Source: Williamsia maris (GTDB lineage: Bacteria; Actinomycetota; Actinomycetes; Mycobacteriales; Mycobacteriaceae). Taken from it: DNA of 64,000 nt. Position numbers and translations under genes: made by a program. The notes under the pieces were generated by a model. That model was not told where the DNA came from. It saw only the letters and a list, made by a program, of their open reading frames with translations, and searched no databases. This document shows positions 1-8,687 of this stretch, in pieces; positions within the stretch are counted from its first letter, which is position 1, and each line of letters opens with the position of its first letter. Location: NCBI RefSeq assembly GCF_024171815.1, contig NZ_JAMTCJ010000002.1, positions 620,001-684,000 on the forward strand. The letters run 5' to 3'.

Positions 1-427
1 GGGTGTTGGCGAGTACCGGCAGCAACGAGTAGATCGCGATCGGTATGACACCGATCCAGAACCCGGTCGTGGCGGTCCAGAGAAACAGGAGAACCAGCAA
101 GCCGATGGCCGGCGTGGCCTGACCGATGTTCGCGATCGCGATGGCAATCGGGGCGAGACGGTGGAAACGGGGTCGGCTCAACACCGTTCCGAGCGGAACC
201 GAGATGGCCACGACGATCGCGGCGACGACGAGACTGATAACCAGGTGTTGCCAGACCAACGAACTCACGTTGGAGCCGTTGATGGTCTCCTTCTGCGTCG
301 CGGTGAGGTCGCGGGTGAACGCCCAGATCAGCACGGCCGCAGCGACGATCAGCACCAGGACGGGCTGGATGAACAGACGGAGTCTGCCCTCGCCCTTGGC
401 GACCTCGGCGTCGACGGTGGTGGTCAT
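1..427 (-). CDS. ABC transporter permease, osmoprotectant (QAT) type, partial
   Basis: Membrane permease subunit of a glycine-betaine/choline/proline-type ABC importer. The window's left edge cuts it, leaving 142 N-terminal residues. The ATG at 427 opens a short cytoplasmic stretch, then a hydrophobic segment (about residues 20-40), a loop, and further membrane segments containing NIGQATPAIGLLVL, which is typical of OpuCB/OpuCD-like permeases. Its start overlaps the ATPase stop by 4 nt (ATGA), so translation is probably coupled. It is the second permease of the operon. The substrate-binding protein is not in the window and is expected beyond the edge. The substrate is inferred from family only. 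Confidence 0.88.
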   Translation of the reverse strand, partial: MTTTVDAEVAKGEGRLRLFIQPVLVLIVAAAVLIWAFTRDLTATQKETINGSNVSSLVWQHLVISLVVAAIVVAISVPLGTVLSRPRFHRLAPIAIAIANIGQATPAIGLLVLLFLWTATTGFWIGVIPIAIYSLLPVLANT

Positions 428-1626
428 TCCGGTTCCCTGGCTTCGGCGTCGGGTCCGGTCTCCACACGGATGTCACGAATCGCGGCCATCAGGGTCTCGA
501 TGGTCACGATGCCCTCGTATCTTCCGTTCTTGCCGGTGACGATGGCCGAGACGCAACCGGTGGACAGGATGGCCTCGAGCGCCTGCTGCAGCGTCGACGA
601 CATCGACACCAGGTCGGCGGGAACTCCGTTGTCGCGCAACGATCGAGCGTTGCGCAGGTGGTGGTCGCGTACCCAGCGCACCGGCCGGTCGCGATCGTCG
701 AGGATGATCCCCCAGTTGTCGTCGGTCGCGTCGATGGCACGGGCGAGATCGTCGACCGGATCGTTCTCGTGGGCCGTCGGGCGTTGCTGTAGGTCGACGT
801 CACGCACGCGCACCAATCCGAGCTGCTGCAGAAGTGCGCCGCCGCCGACGAATCCGGCGACCATCTCGGTGGCCGGGTTGGCCAGGATCGCCTCGGGGGT
901 GTCGTACTGCTCGACGGTGGACCGATCACCGAGTACGGCGATCTTGTCACCGAGCTTGACGGCCTCACTGAAGTCGTGGGTGACGAACACGATCGTGGTG
1001 CCGATCTCGGCGTGCAGCCGGATCAGCTCGTCCTGCAACGACGCTCGCGTGATGGGGTCGACAGCACCGAACGGCTCGTCCATCAGCAGCACCGGGGGAT
1101 CGGCGGCCAACGCCCTGGCGACACCGACACGCTGTTGCTGACCACCGGAGAGCTGGCGCGGGAACCGGTTGAGGTAGATGGCCGGGTCGAGGCCGACGAG
1201 GTGCAGCATCTCCTCGGTGCGGGCCGCGGTCTTCTTCTTGTCCCACTTGAGAAGACTCGGCACCATGCTGACGTTCTGCGCGATCGTCATGTGCGGGAAC
1301 AGACCGGCCTGCTGGATGGAGTAGCCGATCGAGCGGCGTAACTCGTTGGCCGGGATGGACAGTGCGTCCTTGCCGCCGATGAAGATCGACCCCGACGTGG
1401 GTTCGATCAGTCGGTTGATCATCCGCATCGTGGTGGTCTTGCCGCATCCGGAGGGGCCGACGAACACGACGATCTCGCCGGCGTTGATGGTGAGCGAGAA
1501 GTCGTCGACCGCCGCGGCCTTCTGGCCCGGGTACCGCTTGGTCACCGAATCGAGGACGATGTCGACCCCGGCCGCGTTTTCCGCGCGTTGGGGAACTGCC
1601 TTCTGGGAGGTGGTCATGTCAGTCAC
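424..1626 (-). CDS. ABC transporter ATPase with CBS domains (OpuCA/ProV-like)
   Basis: ATP-hydrolysing subunit (400 aa) of the osmoprotectant importer encoded here. The nucleotide-binding domain covers about residues 20-265, with Walker A GPSGCGKTT (57-65), Q-loop, signature LSGGQQQR, Walker B VLLMDEPFGA and a switch His (VTHD). The C-terminal part (about 275-385) matches paired CBS modules, which in OpuA-type systems sense ionic strength. The length fits the QAT family. The gene lies between two permease genes, overlapping both by a few nucleotides. Choline, betaine or another quaternary amine is likely but cannot be fixed from sequence alone. Confidence 0.93.
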   Translation of the reverse strand: MTDMTTSQKAVPQRAENAAGVDIVLDSVTKRYPGQKAAAVDDFSLTINAGEIVVFVGPSGCGKTTTMRMINRLIEPTSGSIFIGGKDALSIPANELRRSIGYSIQQAGLFPHMTIAQNVSMVPSLLKWDKKKTAARTEEMLHLVGLDPAIYLNRFPRQLSGGQQQRVGVARALAADPPVLLMDEPFGAVDPITRASLQDELIRLHAEIGTTIVFVTHDFSEAVKLGDKIAVLGDRSTVEQYDTPEAILANPATEMVAGFVGGGALLQQLGLVRVRDVDLQQRPTAHENDPVDDLARAIDATDDNWGIILDDRDRPVRWVRDHHLRNARSLRDNGVPADLVSMSSTLQQALEAILSTGCVSAIVTGKNGRYEGIVTIETLMAAIRDIRVETGPDAEAREPE

Positions 1627-2269
1627 GTAGTCCTTTCGACGTCGTGAGGCGGCCGATGAGGATGTAGATGGCGTCGAGAATCAGCGCCAGGACGACGATG
1701 AGGATGGTTCCGGTCAACGCCATCGGGATGGCGGTGGGGCTGCCGATGCGGGCGAGCGCGGAGAAGATGAGGTTGCCCAGGCCCGGCCCCTTCGCGTACG
1801 CCGCGATGGCCAGGATGCCCATCGCCAGCTGCGAGCTGACGCGCATCCCGGACAGGACGGCCGGCCAGGCCAGTCGGAGTTCGATGCGGTACAGCGTCTG
1901 TACTCGCGACATCCCGGTACCCCGGGCGGCATCGATCAGGGCGGGATCGATCGACGAGAGAGCGACGATCGTGTTGCGGATGATCGGCAAGAGCGAATAA
2001 AGGACCAGCGCAATGACACTGGGCGTGACGCCGAGATGGAAGATCGGGATCAGCAGGCCCAGGAGCGCAAATGACGGAATTGTTAGGATCACCGACGACA
2101 GCGAGTTGGCCAGCGCGGATGCGGTGGCGCTGCGGTAGGACGCGATGCTGATGATCAATGCGATCAGGGTCGCGAGAATGACGCTCTGAACCACCGCGCT
2201 GACGTGCTGATATGAGTCGAAAAGCAGCTGTCGGCGATGATCAGTGAAGTATGTCCACACTGAATCCAC
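1619..2269 (-). CDS. ABC transporter permease, osmoprotectant (QAT) type
   Basis: First gene of the importer operon (216 aa), a permease with about five to six membrane segments. The EAA-like coupling loop is around ALIDAARGTGMSRVQTLYRI, before the conserved region that docks on the ATPase. The length matches OpuCB/OpuCD-type permeases (about 210-220 aa). Its 3' end overlaps the ATPase start by 8 nt. Two permeases flanking one ATPase indicate a heterodimeric membrane channel. It is transcribed away from the dioxygenase gene, and any control would act from the 216-bp region between them. Confidence 0.9.
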   Translation of the reverse strand: MDSVWTYFTDHRRQLLFDSYQHVSAVVQSVILATLIALIISIASYRSATASALANSLSSVILTIPSFALLGLLIPIFHLGVTPSVIALVLYSLLPIIRNTIVALSSIDPALIDAARGTGMSRVQTLYRIELRLAWPAVLSGMRVSSQLAMGILAIAAYAKGPGLGNLIFSALARIGSPTAIPMALTGTILIVVLALILDAIYILIGRLTTSKGLRD

Positions 2270-2485
2270 GAGTCGATCCTCACTGCTGATGCCCCTGAAT
2301 GGGGTGGAAACGTCGAATCATGCGAGCACGATGGGCGGTGATCCGCCGGGTTCTCGACGTGGACCGCAGGTGGTCGGGCGCAAAGGATCCTTCGGCCGAC
2401 CGGGTTGCGATCAGTATGCGCCAAACCTTTCGAGATGGTGCGTCCCACGGCGAAACTGGCTGGATAGCTATGTGAAAGGCCGACC
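2270..2485. promoter_or_regulatory. Divergent promoter region with nested palindromes
   Basis: Non-coding gap between the ABC operon (minus) and the dioxygenase gene (plus). It contains inverted arms GGTCGG (2372-2377) and CCGACC (2396-2401). The 10-bp palindrome AAGGATCCTT (2383-2392) lies between them. A TAGCTAT stretch shortly before the dioxygenase start could be a -10 element. Function is inferred from position. Confidence 0.35.
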
Positions 2486-3463
2486 ATGACAGCGATACTC
2501 GAGACCCCCGGAGTCCATTCCTCCTCGCACACCCCGTTTCGCGTGACCAAGCTGGGTCACAACCTGGGTGCACGGATCGACGGACTCCACATCCATGCCG
2601 ATCTCGACGCCGCGACCGTCGCCGCGATCGCCCGCGTCGTCGCCGTTCACAAGGCCGTGATCATCACCGGCCAGCACCACATCGACGACGACGCGCAGTA
2701 CGCGTTCGGGCAGCGCCTCGGCGTCCCGACCAAGGCACACCCGACGGTCCTGTCCCGTGGGGAGGACCTGCTGCCCCTCGAGGGCGCGGCCAACTCGTGG
2801 CACACCGACGTCACCTTCGTCGACCGCATCCCGAAGATGTCGATCCTGCGCGCGGTGGTTCAGCCGGAGTACGGCGGAGCGACGATGTGGGCCTCGACGG
2901 TCGCCGGTTACGCGGCTCTGCCGGAGCCGCTGCGCCTGCTCGCCGACAACCTCCGAGCCGTGCACACCAACGACTACGACTACGCCGAACACCTGACCGT
3001 GGGTGACAGCAGCGACCCCGAGTACCGCGCGGAGTTCCACAAGACCATCTTCCGGACGGAGCACCCGGTCGTCCGCGTACATCCCGAGACCGGCGAGCGC
3101 GCACTGACCCTCGGTCATTTCGTGGAGTCCTTCGTGGGACTGAAGACCTCGGAGACCGCCGACATCCTGCGTCTGCTGCAGGCGCGGATCGAGCGCCCCG
3201 ACAACACCTTCCGGTGGAACTGGAACGCGGGCGACCTGGCGATCTGGGACAACCGCTCCACGCAGCACTACGGCGTCGCCGACTTCGGTTCGGCCTACCG
3301 CAAGGTCAACCGGGTCACGCTGGCCGGCGACATCCCGGTGGGCGTCGACGGTCGACCGTCGGTGTCGCTCAACGGCGATGCGTCCGGCTACTCCGTGGTC
3401 GACACCGCGCGTCGGATCCCGGACTTCGAGCCGGCGAGCGATCGCAGCATCCGCGACTTCTGA
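2486..3463 (+). CDS. TauD/TfdA-family Fe(II)/2-oxoglutarate dioxygenase, alkylsulfatase-like
   Basis: 325-aa non-haem iron dioxygenase, probably cleaving alkyl sulfate esters or sulfonates oxidatively to release sulfur. The iron triad is visible: HxD in NSWHTDVTF (about residues 102-110) and the distal His in NRSTQHYGVADF, followed by the 2-oxoglutarate-binding Arg region. Stretches such as RTEHPVVRVHPETGER and IWDNRSTQHY closely match my recall of M. tuberculosis Rv3406, an alkylsulfatase of the AtsK group. The ATG at 2486 follows an AAAGG-like ribosome site. It stands alone, divergent from the importer. The substrate is inferred from similarity. Confidence 0.87.
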   Translation: MTAILETPGVHSSSHTPFRVTKLGHNLGARIDGLHIHADLDAATVAAIARVVAVHKAVIITGQHHIDDDAQYAFGQRLGVPTKAHPTVLSRGEDLLPLEGAANSWHTDVTFVDRIPKMSILRAVVQPEYGGATMWASTVAGYAALPEPLRLLADNLRAVHTNDYDYAEHLTVGDSSDPEYRAEFHKTIFRTEHPVVRVHPETGERALTLGHFVESFVGLKTSETADILRLLQARIERPDNTFRWNWNAGDLAIWDNRSTQHYGVADFGSAYRKVNRVTLAGDIPVGVDGRPSVSLNGDASGYSVVDTARRIPDFEPASDRSIRDF

Positions 3464-3535
3464 GCCCTCGAGTCCGTTCGGGGTCGGCCCTCGGTGGGTA
3501 CTGTCGACGACACACGCGTCGAGAGGACCAGACAC

Positions 3536-3766
3536 ATGGCACGAGATGTCGAGGCCGTCGCCCACACGATCGCCCAGATCGCGGGCGAGTACCCGCAGCG
3601 GTCGGCCCTGGCGTTCGACGCCGACGGGAAGCTGATCGACTGGCAGGAGACCGACGACGGTCCCTGGGTCAACGGTGCGCACGCAGGCGAGCGGATCTTC
3701 GTCGTCGGCGGCGGTGCGAGTGAATCCGACGTCCGATCGCAGGTCGCCGAATCCGGCGACCGCTGA
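3536..3766 (+). CDS. Small hypothetical protein
   Basis: 76-aa acidic protein that I do not recognise. The ATG at 3536 was chosen because GAGAGG lies about 10 nt upstream; an upstream in-frame start lacks such a site. No signal peptide, membrane segment or known motif is visible. The sequence looks like one compact domain (LAFDADGKLIDWQETDDGPW). It sits 25 bp before the SRPBCC gene on the same strand and may share its transcript. Confidence 0.55.
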   Translation: MARDVEAVAHTIAQIAGEYPQRSALAFDADGKLIDWQETDDGPWVNGAHAGERIFVVGGGASESDVRSQVAESGDR

Positions 3767-3791
3767 GCACGACACCGACCCGAGGAGACCG

Positions 3792-4226
3792 ATGGTCCAG
3801 GTAGCACGCACGTTCACGGTGGCGAAAGACCGCGCGACGGTGGTCGGGTTCCTCCGCGACTTCACCAACGCGACGCAGTGGGATCCGGGCAGCCAGGACA
3901 ACGTCCAGACCACCCCCGGGCCCGTGGCGCTCGGGACGGTCTGGCACAACACCTCCAAGCTCGTCGGTGTCACGACCGAACTCGACTACACGCTGGTCTG
4001 CGACGACGCCGACCGCCTGCGGTTCGAGGGGAAGAACAAGACCGCCGTGACCAGCGACGACCTCTCGTTCGCCGACGCGAAGGGCGGCGTTACCGAGATC
4101 ACCTACCGCGCGAACGTGTCGTTGAACGGGGCGGGAAAGATCGCCGAGCCGATCATGTGGCTGGTGTTCCAGCAGATCGCGGGCAAGACCGTCAAGCAGA
4201 TCACCGAGGTCGTCGAGAAGCTCTGA
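3792..4226 (+). CDS. SRPBCC (START-like/polyketide cyclase) family protein
   Basis: 144-aa protein with the helix-grip pattern of SRPBCC proteins. It has an N-terminal beta strand ending in FTVAKDRATVVGFLRDF, a middle run of strands, and a long C-terminal helix (KTVKQITEVVEKL). Such proteins bind lipids or small hydrophobic molecules. The ATG at 3792 follows GAGGAG, which excludes an in-frame extension beginning at 3675. A second SRPBCC protein is encoded at 14619-15086, but the two are not close copies. The ligand is unknown. Confidence 0.78.
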   Translation: MVQVARTFTVAKDRATVVGFLRDFTNATQWDPGSQDNVQTTPGPVALGTVWHNTSKLVGVTTELDYTLVCDDADRLRFEGKNKTAVTSDDLSFADAKGGVTEITYRANVSLNGAGKIAEPIMWLVFQQIAGKTVKQITEVVEKL

Positions 4227-4346
4227 CGCCGAGGCCGACGACGACCGGACAGCATCGGGTCCGCCGGGTTACCGTGTCCACGGACCGTACGGGTGAACAG
4301 CCCACACGGAACCGCACGGCAGTCGTATCGGGGGAGTGGCGCAGGC

Positions 4347-5408
4347 ATGAGGGTTCCCTTTTCGCTGCCGTCGAGACCCGTTCATCCAGTCGCGCCCGAG
4401 CGTGAGGCGCGACTGGAGAAGGTCGCCCGTCGCGCCATCGGCATCGGTGCGGCCAACTTCGGCCTGGTCGCCGTCCTCACCCGGATCTATCTCGACAGCT
4501 CCACCCTGTCGGATGTCGTGGCCGTCGGTTTCGCCGGCCTGGCCGTCGCCTCCGCGGTGGTCTGGTTCACGACGCGGTTCTGGGTCCGCGGCGTCGGCGC
4601 GCGGATCTTCGGCGTCTTCGCCGACGTCGGCACCCTCTGCGTACTCCTGACCATCGGGCCCAGCAGCGACGCCGTCGTCGGATGCGTGTTGTTCGCCGTG
4701 ACCGGTGTCTTCTTCATGTTCTACCTGTCCCGACGCTGGCTGTTGACGCACGTGGCGTTCGCCGGGACCGTCACGGTCGCCTTCGCGGTGCACGCAATCG
4801 TCGAGGGCGCGGGCTTCTGGGAGATGGTGGTGCGCGCCGATGTCGTGCTCGCCGCGGTGGTCGGTACCGCGACGACGACCCACCTCGCCTGGACGACGAT
4901 GCGCCGTCGCGCCCGGATGGCGGGCACCGACGCCCTGACCGGGGTCCGCAACGTCCGGGGCATGTGGCACGACGCGGTCCCGATGCTCGTCGAGGCCGAC
5001 GCCCTCGGTGACGCCGTGGTGGTCGCGGTCGCCGACATCGACGGGTTCAAATCCGTCAACGACGCACACGGTCACGACGTGGGCGATCAGGTGCTGGTCG
5101 AGGTGGCACATCGACTCGCCGATCACGTCGGGTCGGCCGGGTTCGTCGCCCGCAGCGGTGGGGAAGAGTTCACCGCGGTCATCGCCGGGCCGCTCGATCA
5201 GATCCGCGGCATCGTCGCCTCACTGCCGACCACGGTCGACGGCGGCGACACCCATCCGACCGTGACGATGAGTGTGGGTGCCGTCATCGCGAACCCGTTG
5301 CTCGAGGTCTCGGGCCCGGACGCGGCCCGCGAGGCGCACCGTCAGGCGGACCGGATGATGTACGAGGTGAAACGGTCCGGCGGCGCCGGTGTCGGCCTGC
5401 ACTTCTAG
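4347..5408 (+). CDS. Membrane-bound diguanylate cyclase (GGDEF domain)
   Basis: 353-aa protein predicted to make cyclic di-GMP from two GTP. The N-terminal half (about residues 30-175) has around five or six hydrophobic segments forming a membrane sensor. The C-terminal GGDEF domain begins at about 190 (AGTDALTGVRNVRG) and carries the active-site loop ARSGGEEF. The inhibitory I-site RxxD, expected five residues before GGEEF, is replaced by GSAG, so product inhibition at that site is unlikely. The ATG at 4347 is preferred over an earlier in-frame codon because GGGGAG precedes it. The only other c-di-GMP protein here is the EAL protein at 35218-37212. Confidence 0.9.
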   Translation: MRVPFSLPSRPVHPVAPEREARLEKVARRAIGIGAANFGLVAVLTRIYLDSSTLSDVVAVGFAGLAVASAVVWFTTRFWVRGVGARIFGVFADVGTLCVLLTIGPSSDAVVGCVLFAVTGVFFMFYLSRRWLLTHVAFAGTVTVAFAVHAIVEGAGFWEMVVRADVVLAAVVGTATTTHLAWTTMRRRARMAGTDALTGVRNVRGMWHDAVPMLVEADALGDAVVVAVADIDGFKSVNDAHGHDVGDQVLVEVAHRLADHVGSAGFVARSGGEEFTAVIAGPLDQIRGIVASLPTTVDGGDTHPTVTMSVGAVIANPLLEVSGPDAAREAHRQADRMMYEVKRSGGAGVGLHF

Positions 5409-5427
5409 CGCCGGGTAGAACGGGTAC

Positions 5428-6951
5428 ATGCGCCTGGCCGATGTGATCGAGACGTCTCGTGCGGTCGGTTCGACACCCGGCCGCAAGGCGAAGATCGCCG
5501 CGGTCGCGGAACTGATCCGCACTGCCGGGCCCGACGAGATCCACCCGGTCGTGGGCTGGTTGTCTGGCGAACCACGGCAGGGCCGGATCGGGATCGGGTG
5601 GCGGACGTTGGCGGCGGCCCGACCGGAACCGGCCGACCAGACGTCGCTGTCGGTGGGCGATGTCGATGCCGCGCTGACCGGGCTCACGACGATCTCCGGC
5701 AGCGGGTCGACCGCGCGCCGCCGCGACGCGTTGGTGTCGCTGCTCGGTGCCGCGACGGCCGACGAACAGGACTTCCTCGTCCGGCTCATCACCGGTGAAC
5801 TCCGGCAGGGTGCGCTCGAAGGGGTCGCGACCGACGCCATCGCCCTGGCGTCGGATGTCCCGCAGACCGTGGTCCGTCGCGCGGTGATGCTCTCCGGCGA
5901 TCTCGGGGCGACGGCACGCGCGGCGATGATCGACGGGGCCGACGCCCTCGAGGCCTTCCGTCTCACCGTGGGTCGCCCCATCCGCCCGATGCTCGCCTCA
6001 CCCGGCGAATCCATGGCCGCCGCCCACGCCCAGCTCGGACCCGACCTCGTCGTGGAGCACAAACTCGACGGTGCCCGGATCCAGGTGCACCGCGACGGCG
6101 ACGACGTCACCATCGTCACCCGCACCCTGCGCGACATCACCTCGTCGGTGCCCGAACTCGTCGAATTGGTGCGCGCACTGCCCTGCACCTTGGTCGTCCT
6201 GGACGGGGAGACGCTGGCGCTCAACGACTCCGGCCGACCGCGACCGTTCCAGGAGACCATGAGCCGCTTCGGCTCGGCCGAGGGCGAACTCCTGCTGCGT
6301 CCCTACTTCTTCGACTGCCTGCACCTCGACGGCGTCGACCTGCTCGACGAACCCCTCGAGCGGCGGATCGCCGCGTTGGACGCGGTCGCCGGTGAGCACC
6401 GCATCCCCGCGATCATCCGCCCGAGCGCCGAGCAGGCCCAGGCCCACTTCGAGGCGGCCATCGACGCCGGGCACGAGGGGGCGATGGCGAAGGCGCTCGA
6501 CTCCGTCTACGCGGCGGGCCGGCGGGGCAAGAGCTGGTTGAAGATCAAACCGGAGCACACGCTGGATCTGGTCGTGCTGGCCGCGGAGTGGGGTTACGGC
6601 AGGCGGACCGGGTGGCTGTCGAACCTGCACCTCGGCGCCCGCGACCCCGACGGCGGGCCCCCGATCATGGTCGGCAAGACCTTCAAGGGGCTGACCGACG
6701 AGCTGCTGCGATGGCAGACCGAGGAGTTCCCGCGCCACGAACGCGACCGTGACCAGCACACCGTCTTCCTCCACCCGGAGATCGTGGTGGAGATCGAGCT
6801 CGACGGTGTGCAGACCAGTTCCCGCTATCCGGGCGGTGTCGCACTGCGTTTCGCGCGCGTGTTGCGTTATCGCCCCGACAAGACCGCCGCCGACGCGGAC
6901 ACGATCGACAGTGTGCGCGAGCTCCGCGCCGGCGGTCCTGCGTCTAGCTGA
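5428..6951 (+). CDS. ligB: ATP-dependent DNA ligase LigB
   Basis: 507-aa ATP-dependent DNA ligase. The N-terminal helical DNA-binding domain covers about 1-200. The nucleotidyltransferase domain follows, with adenylated lysine K212 in EHKLDGARIQ. Motif III/IIIa appears in YFFDCLHLDG, motif IV in EGAMAKAL, motif V in KSWLKIKPEH, and then the OB fold. Length and order match mycobacterial LigB (Rv3062), a repair ligase separate from the NAD-dependent LigA. The start is 19 nt after the diguanylate cyclase stop. The 3' end overlaps the barstar gene tail to tail by 8 bp. Confidence 0.95.
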   Translation: MRLADVIETSRAVGSTPGRKAKIAAVAELIRTAGPDEIHPVVGWLSGEPRQGRIGIGWRTLAAARPEPADQTSLSVGDVDAALTGLTTISGSGSTARRRDALVSLLGAATADEQDFLVRLITGELRQGALEGVATDAIALASDVPQTVVRRAVMLSGDLGATARAAMIDGADALEAFRLTVGRPIRPMLASPGESMAAAHAQLGPDLVVEHKLDGARIQVHRDGDDVTIVTRTLRDITSSVPELVELVRALPCTLVVLDGETLALNDSGRPRPFQETMSRFGSAEGELLLRPYFFDCLHLDGVDLLDEPLERRIAALDAVAGEHRIPAIIRPSAEQAQAHFEAAIDAGHEGAMAKALDSVYAAGRRGKSWLKIKPEHTLDLVVLAAEWGYGRRTGWLSNLHLGARDPDGGPPIMVGKTFKGLTDELLRWQTEEFPRHERDRDQHTVFLHPEIVVEIELDGVQTSSRYPGGVALRFARVLRYRPDKTAADADTIDSVRELRAGGPASS

Positions 6952-7249
6952 GGACGAGCGGTACGCCGACGTCGGAGAAGACCTCGACGATCCGGTCGAT
7001 CATCGGCGGTTCGTCGGCCGCGGATACGCCCAGTTGTGCGCGCGCGGCGGCGCTGTCACGCCAGACGAACTCGAACTCACCGGACTCCGGGGTCCCGAAC
7101 CCGCCGCGCAAACAGTCGGCCAGTGCGTCGAGGTTCGAGCCGAAGTAGCCGCCCGGTCCGTTCACCGCCCGGCCGATCTCGGCGTAGAAGTCGGCGGCCG
7201 AGGAGATGGCCGAGCCGTCGATCTCGTAGCGCACGGGGTCAGCAGTCAT
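6944..7249 (-). CDS. Barstar-family ribonuclease inhibitor
   Basis: 101-aa cytoplasmic protein of the barstar family, which blocks guanyl-preferring ribonucleases by covering the active site. The signature GGYFGSNLDALADCLRGGFG (about 36-55) matches barstar's YYGENLDALWDCL, including both acidic residues that contact barnase. The C-terminal VGVPLVLS strand also fits. It lies 36 bp downstream of, and in the same direction as, the RNase Sa-like gene. A cognate inhibitor is therefore the natural reading. It has no signal peptide, as expected for protection of the producer cytoplasm. Confidence 0.9.
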   Translation of the reverse strand: MTADPVRYEIDGSAISSAADFYAEIGRAVNGPGGYFGSNLDALADCLRGGFGTPESGEFEFVWRDSAAARAQLGVSAADEPPMIDRIVEVFSDVGVPLVLS

Positions 7250-7285
7250 GACCGGGAGTATCCCGCAGCGTCACGCCCGCCTGCA

Positions 7286-7726
7286 TCACGCGCCGGTGAC
7301 GGAGCAGAACGAGTCGTAGTGATCGCCGGTGTAGTAGTAGTGCGGGGGAGAGGTGAGAGGCGTTCCGCCGGTGACGATCCGACGGGTTCCGCGGTTGCTC
7401 GCGCCCGGGGTGGGCACGGTGTACTCGTGGTAGTAGCTCGACGACTGCGCTGGCAGGATGCCCTCGCGGTTGGTGAAGACCACGCCGTCGTTGTTGGGGT
7501 AGGGGAACGGTCCGCCCTTGTGGATCAGGTTCACCGTCTGCGTTGCCTGCGCGGGCAGGGACGAGAGAGCGCACGAGGAGATGGCGGCGTCGGCCGCTCC
7601 GGGGGTGGAGACCGCGATCGCACCGGCGGCGACGAGTCCGGCGAGCACTCCGAGGCGGGAGACGGGGGTCCGGGACGAGGCGGGGCGCGCCCACAAGTTC
7701 GTTAGCATTGAGAAATTATGTCCCAC
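7286..7726 (-). CDS. Secreted guanyl-specific ribonuclease (RNase Sa/N1/T1 family)
   Basis: 146-aa precursor of a small extracellular ribonuclease cutting after G. The signal peptide covers about 1-46, with a hydrophobic core LAGLVAAGAIAVS and a likely cut after ADA. The mature domain is strikingly like Streptomyces RNase Sa: GPFPYPNNDGVVFTNRE, then YYHEYTVPTPGA with the catalytic Glu, RGTRRIVTG with the catalytic Arg, and YTGDHYDSF with the catalytic His. GTG 7726 was chosen because AGGGA lies 7 nt upstream; ATG 7708 is an alternative without a good site. It is followed by its barstar-type inhibitor. Confidence 0.93.
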   Translation of the reverse strand: MGHNFSMLTNLWARPASSRTPVSRLGVLAGLVAAGAIAVSTPGAADAAISSCALSSLPAQATQTVNLIHKGGPFPYPNNDGVVFTNREGILPAQSSSYYHEYTVPTPGASNRGTRRIVTGGTPLTSPPHYYYTGDHYDSFCSVTGA

Positions 7727-7770
7727 GCCGGTGTCCCTGGTGCGGCCTGCGCGTGAACGGTGGGTGACGC

Positions 7771-8685
7771 TCAGCGGCGCTGTGCGACAACCAGATCGAT
7801 GGAGTCACCGACGGTGCCGGCCGCCGCGTCGGTGTCGCCGGTGGCTTCGGTGAACACCTCGCTGGACCGTCCGTACGACGTGAGCAGGGCACCGATCGAG
7901 TCGGAGCCGGTGGTCCACCCGTTGCCCTCGAGCCAGTCCTGTGCCGCGAACTCGCCGACGTCGAGCATCAGTTCATCGATCTCGACGCCGAAGGCCTGCG
8001 CCTGAAAGTCCATCTGACTCAGGTCGAACGACGCACGCGGCACGTCGAAGACCAACGCGCTGCCCGCTGGGGCCGCCGTGCCGATCGTGGTCAGCAGCCG
8101 CTCCTGGTCGGCGGAGGTCAGATACGGCAGCAGCCCCTCGCACAGCCAGACCGTCGGTCGTTCGGATCGGAACCCGGCCCCGGTCAGCGCCGACAACCAG
8201 TCCTCGCGCAGATCGCAGGCGACGGTGATGCGGGTGGCCGCCGTGGTGGCGTCGAGTCGGTCGAGGGTCTGGTTCTTGAACTCCAGGACGGCGGGCTGGT
8301 CCACCTCGAACACGGTGGTTCCCGGAGCCCACGGGAGTCGGTACGCGCGGGCGTCGAGGCCCGAGGCCAGGATCACCACCTGCAGGCAGCCGTTGTCGTT
8401 CGCCGCGGTCAGTGCCGCGTCGATACGCTGCGTGCGGGCCGCCATCATGTTGCGCAGCAGATCGATCGCGCGCGTCAGGTCCGGGTCGTCGTCGGCGTCG
8501 AGCAGTGCCTCGATGCGCTCGGGCGCGAGGTCGGTCTCACCCGAGTCGGCGACGAACTGCGCCGCGTAGGGGTCGGAGATCAGCGCCGTGTCGCTGCGGG
8601 TCTCCAGGGCTCGACCGAGTGCGACGAGGAGCGCGGTACGTCCGACGCTGTCGGTGATGGACCACTGATCATCATTTGTACGCAT
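7771..8685 (-). CDS. SAM-dependent methyltransferase, mycobacterial TIGR00027 type
   Basis: 304-aa class I methyltransferase of the large mycobacterial family related to leucine carboxyl methyltransferases (TIGR00027). It opens with the typical DSVGRTALLVALGRALE. The SAM-binding region is VVILASGLDARAYRLPW and FEVDQPAVLEFK. WLCEGLLPYLT is another family signature. The ATG at 8685 gives the usual family length; a longer in-frame extension has no domain support. The substrate is unknown. The next gene downstream is the ribonuclease (44-bp gap); co-transcription is possible. Confidence 0.88.
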   Translation of the reverse strand: MRTNDDQWSITDSVGRTALLVALGRALETRSDTALISDPYAAQFVADSGETDLAPERIEALLDADDDPDLTRAIDLLRNMMAARTQRIDAALTAANDNGCLQVVILASGLDARAYRLPWAPGTTVFEVDQPAVLEFKNQTLDRLDATTAATRITVACDLREDWLSALTGAGFRSERPTVWLCEGLLPYLTSADQERLLTTIGTAAPAGSALVFDVPRASFDLSQMDFQAQAFGVEIDELMLDVGEFAAQDWLEGNGWTTGSDSIGALLTSYGRSSEVFTEATGDTDAAAGTVGDSIDLVVAQRR

Positions 8686-8687
8686 AC

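Noticed and set aside
5100-5170. I-site feedback motif in the diguanylate cyclase
   Set aside because: The RxxD position before GGEEF reads GSAG, so the inhibitory site is absent, not degenerate.
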